Shown: positions 1 through 12,329 of the stretch, piece by piece
Numbering within the stretch: the first letter of the stretch is position 1
How the letters are laid out: every line of letters begins with the position of its first letter
From: Macrobrachium rosenbergii
Taxonomy: Eukaryota; Arthropoda; Malacostraca; Decapoda; Palaemonidae
Reading direction: 5' to 3'
Assembly (NCBI RefSeq): GCF_040412425.1
Contig: NC_089749.1
Span: 34,892,070 to 34,956,069, forward strand
DNA: 64,000 bases
Program-made: the position numbers and the translations under genes
The notes under the pieces: model-generated
What the model was told of the DNA's origin: nothing
Databases searched by the model: none
The model's input: the letters and a program-made list of their open reading frames with translations, nothing else

Positions 1-1724
1 TACAAAGAATACTTTTGGATTTCCTCTGGATATGTTACATATTCCGATTTAGTTCCACAATCCTGGCAAGTTTTAGAATCTTCTAAGCGTAAGCTTAGGT
101 TGTATGAGAGGCTCTTTACTGTATGACACTCCGATTTTCTATATTGATTTTACCATTCACGATGTTTTCATCATGATTTTTTTTCTTTTACTGAAGACGG
201 TCAGCTTCGCAGCGATGACCCTGTCATAAAATTTCAGTTTTCTGTCCCTGGTTAATATGAAGAAGAGCTTGGGAGGACCAGTAAACCTCGAACATAGTGA
301 ACCAGTAAGATAAAAAAGCAACTGAAATTAATGTTCTCTTTCTGCCACGGAAACATACCTTCACGCCGAGTTTGCCAGTCGTGTAACGACGCAGCAAAGA
401 GTTCTATAGAAAAGGTGTTTTCCGATAACGATCAGCAACAAGTTCACTGTTGAATGTGCAACTGATTTTGGATATCAAGAATAATGAGCAAGTACTCTTA
501 ATGGACTGAGTGGAATGTTATATCTGTCTGTCATTACGGAATAAATGATGCAGAGTTGATTATCGGTTCTTCTTTTTATTTTACAACCAGAGGCCAAGCT
601 AGAAAACGCAGACAACAGATACACTGCTTCGGCATTTTGTAATAGATAAATGAGTGTAAACTTGTTTGTCTTTAGCAAATGATCGATAAACAGTGATGGA
701 ATTTGAAAACAAGCTAGAAGGATTTGTTTAATTTTTCTGAAACTCCGTGTGGGAACAACTTCTTCAAGAATTGTTATATGCTAGGTATTACGCGATATCT
801 GCATTCTTCATCATGATTTGCCTTAAATGTTAATTTATTCGTAGGTGAGGTAAGCATTCTTTGGAAATGTATTTAACTGAAGGTACATAGTAACGATATT
901 AATAGCGCTCCTGATATTTGTATACCTACTGTACTTAGTCATAAATCGTTTTCTTTCCGTTTCATGTGATGTCACATCTTATGCCGCTTCCTTCGTTGAC
1001 TGCCTGAGTAGGTGTATCCCTGATGATACGCTGTCTTTTGGATTTAGGGGTTTCATCTGCACAATCTTGAGTAAATTTCTTGTTTTTGCCCGTGACATGG
1101 TTTGATAAATGTCATTTTTTCAACGGCGGATATTTACTAGTTAGCTATTTGGGTTTCACTGCATATGGAAATTTATATTTTCATCCACTTTGCAGTCTAC
1201 GTACCCACGAAACCTCATTACATTTTTACATCTATATTCGCTTTCGTCTGTTTTCAAATAAAGTGCTAAACTGCCGATGACCAGAACGTTGTTAGTTAAC
1301 GGCACAAGCACTTTTTTGCTTGTCCAGCGAAGCTTTGCAGATTGATTGTGTGGGTCAGGATAGATTCACCAAGATACGCGACCGGGGTTGAGAAACCATA
1401 TATACAAATATACATGATTCTCGTAATTCATTACCATGAATTGAGTATGAATAAATCTGGTTATTTCATTATAAAAAGGAAGTGTCAAAGACATAATACA
1501 GACAATGTCTACTGCTGAAATTCAATTGTTCTAACTTAAGCCTGCTTATATACATAATTAATTTGCTATGGCTAGCGTTAATGAAATTTTCCAATACATA
1601 GATTCATTTTGAACATTTGTTTTGTTTTACGGTAGAAATGAACACCGTGTTCCGTGGGAACATGCAAATAGATTATTAATGTTGTTTCTATCTTCATCAC
1701 TGACATTGATAACTGTGTCTTCTT
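1..1724. other. AT-rich non-coding stretch, no gene seen
   Basis: I see only short, mutually unrelated open frames (longest 67 codons), with no recognisable protein domain, tRNA or repeat array. Codon use and frame breaks look random. Confidence 0.6.
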
Positions 1725-1737
1725 TTTAAATTGCAAG

Positions 1738-2162
1738 GCTTCATTGTGAAACATTAACAGAATTAATTAAAATGTAAAGCTTCATTGTGAAACGTTAACA
1801 GAATTAATTAAATTGTAAAGCTTCATTGTGAAACGTTAACAGTATTAATTAAATTGTAAAACTTCATTGTGAAACGTTAACAGAATCAGTTGAATTGTAA
1901 AGCTTCATTGTGAAACGTTAACAGAGTTAATTAAATTGTAAAGCTTCATTGTGAAACGTTAGCAGAATTAATTAAATTGTAAAGCTTCATTGTGAAACGG
2001 TAACAGTATTAATTAGATTGTAAAACTTCATTGTGAAACGTTAACAGAATCAATTGAATTGTAAAGCTTCATTGTGAAACGGTAACAGAATCAATTAAAT
2101 TTCAAGGCTTTATGGTGAAACGTTAACAATTAATTAGACTGCAATGCTTTATTGTGAAACGT
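1738..2162. repeat. 41-bp minisatellite, about 11 copies
   Basis: The core GCTTCATTGTGAAACGTTAA recurs at 1738, 1779, 1820, 1861, 1902, 1943, 1984, 2025, 2066, 2107 and 2146. Spacing is exactly 41 bp until the last step (39 bp, small deletion). A partial unit (TTAAATTGCAAG) precedes the first copy. Copies differ by a few substitutions. The pair at 1820-1901 shares diagnostic variants with the pair at 1984-2065 (GTATT, then an A replacing the initial G, then GAATCA), so a block of about four units (164 bp) appears to have been duplicated. The period is not a multiple of three and there is no conserved frame, so it is not a coding repeat. Confidence 0.95.
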
Positions 2163-3748
2163 CAGTTTATTTTGTTAGGCTTACAAGCCATAATGAATGT
2201 AAACAGGCCCGTAAACATAAGCTTCGAGCAAGAACAAGAGCGATTAGGTCTGCTGGTACGCTTCAGATTTGCCTTCTGTGTTAATAGTAATATGAGAACA
2301 GATTTTGATTGTAAACGAAGCACTTCTAACTATATTCATAATATTTTATTCACTGATTCTTTGCCTTCCGTCCCCATAGTCCAGCAATACATATTTTTTA
2401 AACGAAAAATATTGAGCAAATGTAGGAATTATTTTCGTCATTCGTAGTAAAATCAAGAATATAGACAGAAAAAAATTTTTCCCGTCACTAAAATACAAAT
2501 AAAAGTCTAGCCAAGAGTACAATTAGTTGTGAGGTATTTCCAACGTTGACTGCCATCACAGTGTTTTTAATCGCTAGATCTGGAGTTTTTTTCTGTTCTG
2601 GAAAAACCTGGTGGGATTCAGGAACAAAATCACCCTCAATCGGTTATCAAAACGGAAAGTTAAAAGCTAGCAGTTTTTACTGCTTAGTAAGGGAAATGGA
2701 ACAGATGGGAATACTGGTTACCCGACTATTTCTTGTGTTGCCAACGCAGGCTAGGTTTTCGAGAGCAAAGGAAATACGAAAGAGAGCCCCATAATTTTAA
2801 GACTGTGTTCAAGGCCTAGAAAACAATTTCGCATCAGGGCTTTGAAAAACAATGGGTGGAAAAAACCGTTCTAATAGACGATTAAGCACCTTAGCAGATA
2901 CAATTTCACTTCAACCTGGACAAGTGCCCAGTTCCATTTTAAACGAATCACTACATTATTTCTTTAGTTTCAGCTGTTTAGGTCACCAATATCTTGTTTC
3001 AGAAACTTGACCAATATTTAGTTTAAAATGACATGGCCAATATCTATAGCTGACTTGATAATTCTGAAATTATGCCGGGAATAAAAAGAGTTTACCGAGC
3101 CCATTCACTTAAACGAATAGGTTAAATTGAGGTGGGTTCAATGAGAGGAGAGCATTGGGTGCTTTATTTCATTATTTTTCATGTTGTCATTCAATAGCAA
3201 TGTATGAATATTGGCGTCATGAATGGATATCTTCAATACGGAAGCATTCACAAGTTTTGTCAAAAGGATCGCTTCCTATATTCTTCTACGCTAAGTAAAT
3301 AATAATTATTATTTTTTCAGGCGATATATCATCCAAGAACAGTAGTCTCCATAAGTTCCTTTGCTTTGAAACTGTAATAACCCAGGTGCCTGAACAACTC
3401 TTTAACATTTTATTGTCTTAATAGCTACGGCACAGATCAGACCCAGTCATTTATTTGTTGCTATTCATGCCCATGTTGTAGAAAAGCGCTCGCTCTCCAG
3501 AGGATTGTTATAGAATATCTTTTTAGTGTACTTGAAAAGTAAATCGAATTTGATAATAACCTTAATAATCCCTTAGTTAATGATTTTAAGAATAAATATA
3601 GCGGTGTCTTAAACACGCATATATATATTCTTTTAAAACTCCTGAACCAATCCATCTCGAGGTCAAATAAATTAACTTTATCACATACACAGTTGTTCTG
3701 TGTATTAGTAGAATTACCAAAAGGACCTCATTCAAACTGGATGGTATC
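2163..3748. other. AT-rich non-coding stretch
   Basis: Open frames reach 97 codons (2154-2447) but begin inside the minisatellite and show no domain. No array or RNA gene is seen. Confidence 0.55.
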
Positions 3749-3786
3749 CACATTATCAAGTATCCATACGGATACTTGATAATGTG
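3749..3786. repeat. Perfect 17-bp hairpin, 4-nt loop
   Basis: CACATTATCAAGTATCC (3749-3765) is followed by loop ATAC and its exact reverse complement (3770-3786). The stem is AT-rich and has no T-tract or coding context to suggest a terminator. It is probably a small foldback remnant. Confidence 0.9.
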
Positions 3787-4112
3787 AACTGTTTGTCCAA
3801 GAAAGCTTGTAACTTTTTCTGAATCTATCACAAAGGTCATGGAAAACATGGAAAACAGATTAGATCGACCATATTTATTTGGACCCTATTTTAAAGATGA
3901 CGACTACTCCTTACCCTCTGGTCTTAGCCGGAACATGAACTCTATATGCCATAATTACCGGTCATTTCGAAACTCATTCCATAAATAGTTCTCCTGTGTA
4001 TTAAACTATTATACTGGTGTAGGGGTGTGTAGATACTACTCGAAATAAATCGCTTTTTGTCTTGTTTTAAAGTGTATTTCCTTCATATAATATATATATA
4101 AAATGTATGTAT

Positions 4113-4115
<3 letters not shown>

Positions 4116-4166
<51 letters not shown>

Positions 4167-4255
4167 TATATAGATATTATGTATATACAATATATATATA
4201 TATATGTATATGTATATTGTGTGTGTGTATCATATATAATGTATACATATACATA

Positions 4256-4313
<58 letters not shown>
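4116..4313. repeat. Compound (AT)n array
   Basis: Two (AT)n runs (about 4116-4163 and 4259-4313) are separated by degenerate AT/GT sequence. The first run ends in the motif TATACAGTATA (4160-4170), which also borders other AT arrays in this window. The Tyr-Ile peptide readings across it are not proteins. Confidence 0.95.
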
Positions 4314-4314
<1 letters not shown>

Positions 4315-4317
<3 letters not shown>

Positions 4318-4520
4318 CACAGATACCCCCTTAATTTCGAATTCAATATACAGTACCTGGAGAATACCGAATGACCGAGTGGTTCCAGTGCCAGGTCATC
4401 AGATTAAACTTTCATATATTGACCAATCAACAACTTACACCCAGAAGGAGTTATTTATAAATTCATCTGCCTGGCCGGGATCCGATGCTGTTCACAAAAC
4501 TATTATAATTAGCCAAGTGT
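4315..4520 (-). mobile_element. Inverted, diverged copy of SINE-like unit
   Basis: Read on the minus strand, this segment shares CAGATG, CCTT..GGGTGTAAG and a GAATTCGAAAT-like block, in the same order, with the plus-strand unit at 4638-4805. The B-box region is degraded (GGATCCCGG). The two copies therefore face each other as an inverted repeat beside the AT array. The degree of divergence is estimated by eye. Confidence 0.6.
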
Positions 4521-4637
4521 TACAAGCCAAGCAATCAGCTGTCATGGTAGAGATGCTTTGATTTCGATTCTAATTACCAACCTAAATTCAAAAAGAATCT
4601 GTACAGCATATATATAGTCGACATGATCTTATATCTC

Positions 4638-4805
4638 TCCCGATAGCTGAGTGGATAAGTCCCGTTCTCCCCCCAGTATCAAGCCCAAAAGGCATAGATT
4701 CGAATCTTGGGCGGGACAGATGCATTAATCGTATACTATTCCTTTCGGGTGTAAGTTATTTTAAAGGTACATTGAATTCGAAACTAAGAGGGTATTCGTT
4801 GCTTA
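4638..4805 (+). mobile_element. tRNA-derived SINE-like element
   Basis: TAGCTGAGTGG (about 4645) matches the Pol III A-box consensus TRGCNNAGYGG. GATTCGAATC (about 4708) resembles a B box. A TCCCG/CGGGA pair in the right place looks like the start of an acceptor stem, but the T-stem pairs poorly, so I call this a tRNA-derived SINE head rather than a functional tRNA. The following body carries GGGTGTAAG and an EcoRI-like GAATTCGAAA block, both shared with the inverted copy at 4315-4520. The exact 3' end is uncertain. Confidence 0.6.
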
Positions 4806-4871
4806 ATATTTGTGAGTATAAAAAATGTGACCTGCGAATGTGACAAAACTATCGTTCATATATATATAGCC

Positions 4872-5024
<153 letters not shown>

Positions 5025-5059
5025 TGTTTGGGTGTGTGTGTGAGTGCGTAGCAGCATGT

Positions 5060-6400
5060 TTTGTATATGATTGTAACAGAAGGAATGAAAGAAAAACTGC
5101 GTACTTCAGGGCACCACTACTACCTTGCAGTTCATAAGCATTAGTCAGTCCTTCAGAAATAGCCTCGGGGTTGGGGTCGGTTTGAAGGAACTTTGGGAAT
5201 CTTTTATTCACCGACTGCCTGGTCCGAATCTGTATGCAGGATGCGTCCTCTTGAATATTTGGGATCCTACTTCTTCGTTGTGCAGGATTTTCAAATAAGC
5301 CATTTCAAAAGTTTAAAAGTTTTCATTGGCCTTGCTTCGCTTCACGAGGTCTACCATATCTTATTTCTTTTTCTAAGATGGAACAGTTTTGTCCTTTCCT
5401 TTTCTTCCGTTTCTTCGCTCCTTGTTTCAGCGTCGGTTATAGCAGCTGGCCTGGGGAACTCTTGCTCAGGCCACCAGGCACTACGTCAAACTCCCAACAG
5501 GTGAGCTTCGCCTTCGTGTGTGTGTGTCAGGCTCATCTCAGTATACAACAAGGCGTCGGAGAGGTAACGCGCTTGAGTTCGCCTCTCCGTCGCATCCTCT
5601 TCCCACCCACTTCTAGGAGGCCCTTGATCCTGTCTGTCTACTGCAGATGAGTTCCGATACAAGTGCTGTGGTTTGATGCTTGAGGAAATTGAGAATAGAA
5701 AATAAAGGAAGATGTTTGACTGGGAAATGCCCATCTCTTAAAGATGAATGGAGTTTTAAGATGAAATGACCAGTCAACATTCTTTCTGTATCAATAAAAG
5801 TGGCAGCAGCTCTGGAATAAATATTTGGTGTGATATTTAGTATTACCATGAAGCTTTTGTACAATTAGAAGCATATGTGTGGAATTGCATATTAAACACA
5901 AGCAAACAGTGCCAACAGGATAATTATTAAAACTAGCTGCCTCGACATATTTACTTCAGACAATAAAAGTTTTTTAACAAAGGAAATAATGAGGTAAGTG
6001 TAATTATTTTTCCTTTATTAATTTTGCAGTTTCTTTAGATGTAACTACAGACTTGTTTTTAAGAATGGAAACCCTCCCCGTCTTCAGATTTGAATCGTTC
6101 TCGTGAGGAGTTTTGGTGATTTCAACGCACCCAAAAGTGTTATCTCAAGTCTCATTGTTTTGATCTTTTGTTTAATCTCAGTATTTTTTTTTTTACTGTA
6201 TGTAAGCTGTCTTCAAGACTACATTTTGATGAATATTCATACAAAACAAGCGATATTGTTTTCCTTTTACGTAATCGGTGAAATTTTCTGAATATAGAAA
6301 TATGAAATGATATGGTGCACAACATCGAAGAGCTGCTCCTAGACATAGCCACAGAGTAGTTTTAGAAATTATATATATTGTGGTGACATTGTCCGACATT
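5060..6400. other. Non-coding stretch
   Basis: Short overlapping open frames only (up to 103 codons), on both strands. No domain, RNA gene or array is recognised. Confidence 0.5.
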
Positions 6401-6403
6401 TGG

Positions 6404-6448
6404 GTAAACGAGTTGCTTCAGTGTGAGGCACTGAAGGAACTCGTTTAC
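6404..6448. repeat. 20-bp hairpin, one mismatch, 5-nt loop
   Basis: Arm 6404-6423 (GTAAACGAGTTGCTTCAGTG) pairs with 6429-6448 with a single mismatch across loop TGAGG. The stem does not extend outward, so it is shorter than a typical animal pre-miRNA. Confidence 0.85.
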
Positions 6449-6449
6449 G

Positions 6450-7334
6450 GTCAGAGTAAAGCCTTTGTTGTTATGCATCTTGCGGCATGTACCTCGGGGC
6501 ACGCACAACCCCTCATGACCAACCCACCTTGCCCACTTGCTACCCACCACCCATTAGAGTTGATCTCAATCTAAATGGATCTTGGCAAATTCCAATGGTC
6601 TGTGAGTCAGTAGCTTGTCTGGATAAATTATATTTTATCTGTATTACACTTAACAGATAAAAAGTCATTGAAATTTTCACAAGAGTTGTTTTCTTGTGTA
6701 CATTATTCAAAATTAACCGGCACAGTATTCAGATATTTTTGTTATAGTTATTGTTTAAAGAACATCTGCCTTTGGCGTGTTACTGGAAGGTTAATAAACC
6801 ACGTGATGTTCATATCACAAGTCACCCTTGCCATACATGTATTAAGATGTTATATTTATTATATTTAGTATGATTAGTCATTTAATTTTTGTTTCCACAG
6901 AACGGTTCATCCTTTATTAAGCTGCCGCTTACACTTGCGTTAAGCTTCCTTTCAACAAAGAGGCAAATCCGTATGTTCTTAGATATGGATTTTGTCTTTA
7001 TATTTCATTAGAATTCAAGATCTGTATCAAACATCTAGATAAGGATTTATTAACAGAGATGAAAGTGATTGGAAATTCAGGTTGCTGAATATCTTGAGTT
7101 TTGTAATGTATATAAATTTTAGATGCATTTCATTTATGAATGGGTGAATTTCCTTCAAGTAGATCTTTTACTTCTTTGCACGTGTGACAGTATGTAGCTG
7201 TGTATCTGCATATGTACAGTATTTACAGGCATACTAATACTACACTTGTTCATATACTGACCAGCATAAAAAGTTAAACTGCGTAATTGGACGAAGTAGG
7301 CGAAAAATAACATTTACTAATAAGGAAGTTATAG

Positions 7335-7335
<1 letters not shown>
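6450..7335. other. Non-coding stretch
   Basis: Nothing recognisable apart from short random open frames. Confidence 0.5.

Positions 7336-7395
<60 letters not shown>
7336..7395. repeat. (TC)n microsatellite, about 60 bp
   Basis: Uninterrupted TC dinucleotides (GA on the minus strand). Confidence 0.97.
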
Positions 7396-7398
<3 letters not shown>

Positions 7399-7664
7399 AG
7401 TAAAGAAATGAACGACTGTTACCTCTAACAAAAGACAAATCCAAGACGTTGATACGACAGTGCCTTTATGAATAGTGAGAATTATGAAGTTGAAAGGAAG
7501 CTCCTCTTCCTTTCAGACTAATGGCGTTACATCCGGCAGTGTTATTTTGTAATGCCATTGTTCATGAATAGTGGTAATGTAAACCCAGTGGGGCTCCACG
7601 GTGTATTGTCCCAAATGGTGACAATGCAGTATGAGTGTAGGTGCTATAGCACACATACACTCGC

Positions 7665-7666
<2 letters not shown>

Positions 7667-7728
<62 letters not shown>
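7667..7728. repeat. (GA)n microsatellite, about 62 bp
   Basis: Uninterrupted GA dinucleotides. It lies 270 bp from a (TC)n array, so the two could pair as inverted tracts. Confidence 0.97.
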
Positions 7729-7730
<2 letters not shown>

Positions 7731-8140
7731 ATCCACCTTCAGCTCATTTTGCATTGTAGAAATTTATGTTGTGACCTCTTTCTTTTTTTTATTCAAAATT
7801 AAATTTAACCCATACCAAAAACTTTTTAACATTCGTTGCTATTAAGATTTATCTTTTATCGTACAGTCGGAATTTAAAACTTTTTTCGTTTTCAACGACA
7901 GCCTTTAGTCTTCCTTTTAATTTGGTTCCATTTTATAAATGGGCTCCTCCGAGGGTCATTGTCCTCGGTCCCTTTAACGAAGTAAGCTAAGCTTTATAAA
8001 GTAATTTAAAATCACGCTGCGAGACTGCGCAGTAATTGAATTTCCTCTCAGCAGACTTAATAGTGCACACCTGTCGTGGGTTCATCATTACCTGGAGGAT
8101 TCCACGATAGGAACTGCAGTACTGCCTTCTCACAAAGCGA

Positions 8141-8141
<1 letters not shown>

Positions 8142-8215
<74 letters not shown>
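8142..8215. repeat. (AT)n microsatellite, about 74 bp
   Basis: Perfect array followed by degenerate AT/AC sequence containing TATACTGTA. Confidence 0.97.
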
Positions 8216-8219
<4 letters not shown>

Positions 8220-8505
8220 CACACATATATATACTGTACGTACTATACCTATAGATATATACATATATGTATATGTATTTATGTATGTATACATGGGTAT
8301 ATACACGTTTTATACAAATGTGCAGCAGATGCTTACACACGCGTAGACGAGCTGATGAGCACGCTCCATTAAAAATCCATTGTAACTGTTGACCTAAAGA
8401 GAGAATTGGATACCTGGTCGGACGACTGTTGCGTTAGCACTAATAATTAAAAGGGGCATCACAAAGGACTTGCTGAGAGCCGGAAGGCTAACACTCACCC
8501 TGGAG

Positions 8506-8705
<200 letters not shown>

Positions 8706-9330
8706 CCTACATATATATGTATATATATTTATAGATATAAACATGAATTCACTAGTAAAAGAATGTTCTTAAAATAAAAAACATAAAGTGTAGACTTATA
8801 TGAGCTCTGGAGCACCAGGTGCCGAGTTCTTTCGTGTAATTCTGAAAACATTGATATTAGGACTTTTATCCTACTGCTTTGTTTTAAAGAGTATAGTTAT
8901 GTGAAATTTAAAAATTTTTTAGCCTGCTTTTCTTCAACAGTGCTTTTTTTTTTTATTATTGAATGTTCTTCCTCTTCCTATTAAAGCCATCTATAAATGT
9001 TTTCTTGTGACAGCGACTTCCTCTAGGGTGTGATGCATTGCGCACCTCAAAAGTCAAAACATGATTGGATCAATCAGCAACAGGAATTTTTTCTGGCTCC
9101 ATCGTGCGTTTTCAGTTCCGCTGTCAAGTTTTTCATTTCTGTCTTGATTTTTTTACTATAATTTTACAAGGATTTGTATGAATTCAAAATCCACAGGGAT
9201 AAGGATGTTTGGTATATATTCGAAAATACAATAAAAAAGCAATAATGATGATGTTGACGATGATTATCATTACTAACGAAAGATTAAGGGAGCTTTTATG
9301 TGGATAAGGAATGGATGCTGGAGTATAGAA

Positions 9331-9331
<1 letters not shown>

Positions 9332-9389
<58 letters not shown>
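9332..9389. repeat. (AG)n microsatellite, about 58 bp
   Basis: Uninterrupted GA dinucleotides. The flanking 8710-9330 is unique AT-rich DNA with nothing recognisable. Confidence 0.97.
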
Positions 9390-9392
<3 letters not shown>

Positions 9393-9716
9393 CCAAAGTG
9401 CTGGAATGAGTAGTGAGTTTAATAAATTACCTCAGAATTGGCCAACATGCCGAAGGTTAGATCAGAATTTTAAGCCTCCAGGTTAAAATGAAAAAAGCAG
9501 TTTACAGTCACAAGAATATTACAGTACCTTATGACATAAGACATACCAGCAGACGCTGAACTATCGTCGCATGCAAGAGAAAATGATTCTAAGAATTATT
9601 AGATTACCAAGTCTATCATTAACTATTGCCCAGCGCTAACTGTAATTAAGGGTAAGACCGATGTATCGAGTCGTACTTGCTTTTACAAAAATTGATGATA
9701 ATTCATATGGGTTTTA

Positions 9717-9739
9717 TATTATATATATATATATATACA

Positions 9740-9800
<61 letters not shown>

Positions 9801-9883
9801 CGTATGTATGTATGTATGTTTATATATTTAGATTATATCTGTATCCATATGTATGTGTGTATATATATATATATATTATACAT

Positions 9884-9962
<79 letters not shown>
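9717..9962. repeat. Compound (AT)n block
   Basis: Runs at about 9717-9737, 9742-9795 and 9897-9962. TATACAGTATA lies at 9734-9744, and there is GTATGTATGT and (CA) sequence between the later runs. Confidence 0.95.
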
Positions 9963-9967
<5 letters not shown>

Positions 9968-10206
9968 TGTTATGATTAAGGGTCAATAAGTATGTGTGTA
10001 TGGAAACTCCTATGCTTGCAAGTCAATATTTTCATGAAATGGTAAACGTAACTGCATCTTCGACGGGGAATACATTTCCGTTTTCATTTCTATGCATAAT
10101 TCTAAGCTTAGAGAATTCATTTGTAGTTGATGTAATAAATTACGTTTTCAATTATGTTTCCTTTTTTTGCTGCCGTTGGTGTTTTATGTAGTACAGTTGT
10201 ACACGG

Positions 10207-10209
<3 letters not shown>

Positions 10210-10285
<76 letters not shown>
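10210..10285. repeat. (CT)n microsatellite, about 76 bp
   Basis: Uninterrupted CT dinucleotides. Confidence 0.97.
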
Positions 10286-10286
<1 letters not shown>

Positions 10287-10289
10287 AGT

Positions 10290-11130
10290 GCATGCCAGAT
10301 TTTGCACCGGGAACTCAGGTAAAAAAAAAAAACTCATTACAGTATGAATAAGACATTCATTTAGTTTATATCTTCGGTAGTATTCTATTTTTAAACCATT
10401 GTTAAAGTGGGGAGAAGCTCGAAGGAAAAGAGACACAAAAAGAAAAAATACATGGCTTCAATAATAAAGCGAAAAGATGGAATTACAATGATTTGAGAGA
10501 GAAATAGAGAGCATTATTTGCTACAATTGCGTTCATCAGTTTTTCTCACGCGCCTGCGTGCCGTTTTATAGGACGTTATGTAAGCGGGCCTCTAACAAAA
10601 GAGACTTCGGACTTTGAAATGACTCGTTACTTGTCACTGCTTTAGGACACTGGGAAGGAGGTTTGTAGAAGTTCTTTCCACAATTATCAGGTCGCTTTTG
10701 TCCTCTTAGTTTAACCTTTGATTTGTGCATACGCACACATGTCTTGTTTGATTGGCCCCTTGATCTTACTCGGACCAGATGCTACATAAGTTGGTGCGTT
10801 TGATGGATATCTGTGTTTCATTCACTACTAATTCAAGTTAGAGAGTAAAATTTAGCGCTAATCCCATTTCTCTTGTCCTCGTTTGAGTGCGCCACTTTTT
10901 AATCAACCAAGTGCCAAAGATTATTCTTTTCCAAAAAAATTTTTTCAGCATTATTATTGCGTCACGAGACTGCATGTAGGATCCCAGTAATTTGTTTGAG
11001 GGTTTAGCGTATTTGCAAGAAGCAATAGGACATTTGGATAAATGATTACAAGCAAAGCAATTTTCATTATGGAGTAATAATTGACTTTCGAAATAGTGTA
11101 TTGTATATCTTACAAGTCTGTCTATTTAGC
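10290..11130. other. Non-coding stretch
   Basis: Unique AT-rich sequence with no open frame above 60 codons in this interval and no RNA gene seen. Confidence 0.55.

Positions 11131-11132
<2 letters not shown>

Positions 11133-11206
<74 letters not shown>
11133..11206. repeat. (CT)n microsatellite, about 74 bp
   Basis: Uninterrupted CT dinucleotides. Confidence 0.97.
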
Positions 11207-11209
<3 letters not shown>

Positions 11210-11211
<2 letters not shown>

Positions 11212-11935
11212 TTAGATTTTGTTAACATAGTGATTACATATTTTCATTAAAAAAATTCCACCAAAGGTTGGTTTTAGGTGAAAAATCAGGCTGCGACCCA
11301 TTGATACTTCGTTTTGCTTTTTCTAGTACATGCACGCTCAGAATATTTCATCACAGGAAACCTGTGTTAGTTTCTCACAGAGAATCTAAAATATATAAAA
11401 TACATAAATACATAAAATCTGATGAAGGAAAATAATGTGGTCTGCTGGTGTCTGCGAACATACAAGTGTTTGTTGCTTTTCAGTAAGTGTGCCTTGTTGT
11501 AGTGCGACATGACCTTTTACTCTGACTTCCCCCTCCTTGTTTAGTTCGCATCTGTTGCTTGTCTGTAACAATTCTACCTGCTGGTTAGTTATACTTGACT
11601 CAGCTTATGTGCTTATACAACTTGGCATTAAAACCTAACCTGTCTTTTCCAATCAAATACCGTCAGGGAGTGGCCTTTGCCTTATATAGCCCACTACCAT
11701 TTAGATCTGTGCCGGTTTTTTTGTATTTTTCCTCTCATATATTTCGCATGTCATTTATTAAATACAGATTTTATAAGACTTTTTTATGGGAATTTTTTAG
11801 TTTTCTCCGATTTTTTTGCTTTTAATTACTTTACAAAAAACGCACTTCTGCTTTGATATTAGTTTCTCCCGTCAGGGAAGTAGAGTTGGTCGTTTTTGAT
11901 CCGTATCAATTGGGTTTCTTTTCTAGATGTCTAGT
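11210..11935. other. Non-coding stretch
   Basis: Only frames of about 61-76 codons without domains. Confidence 0.5.
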
Positions 11936-11937
11936 AT

Positions 11938-11939
<2 letters not shown>

Positions 11940-12029
<90 letters not shown>
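11940..12029. repeat. (CA)n(TA)n compound microsatellite
   Basis: About 38 bp of CA passes directly into about 50 bp of TA. Confidence 0.97.
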
Positions 12030-12031
<2 letters not shown>

Positions 12032-12068
12032 CCCCTTTTGAGGTCAGATGTTATGGGTGCAACATTCA

Positions 12069-12071
<3 letters not shown>

Positions 12072-12149
<78 letters not shown>
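12072..12149. repeat. (CT)n microsatellite, about 78 bp
   Basis: Uninterrupted CT. It is only about 40 bp from the preceding CA/TA array. Confidence 0.97.
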
Positions 12150-12151
<2 letters not shown>

Positions 12152-12236
12152 AATTAGATATTCCATATCAAGAGTAGTATTGACATTTTTATTTTCATAT
12201 TATATACTTTATATTATATATGTCACACATAACACA

Positions 12237-12239
<3 letters not shown>

Positions 12240-12323
<84 letters not shown>

Positions 12324-12324
12324 A
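12240..12324. repeat. (TA)n(TG)n compound microsatellite
   Basis: About 60 bp TA followed by about 25 bp TG. Together with 11940-12029, which runs CA then TA, it forms a mirror-like CA-TA ... TA-TG inverted arrangement. Confidence 0.97.
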
Positions 12325-12329
12325 TACAC

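Noticed and set aside
4103..4561. 152-codon open frame rich in Tyr-Ile, and many similar frames across other AT arrays
   Set aside because: These are readings of (AT)n repeats (alternating Tyr/Ile) on either strand. Length comes from the lack of stops in the repeat, not from a gene.
4640..4725. Functional tRNA gene
   Set aside because: A and B boxes are present, but the T-stem pairs poorly and no clean acceptor or anticodon arm forms. An inverted diverged copy nearby fits a SINE better.
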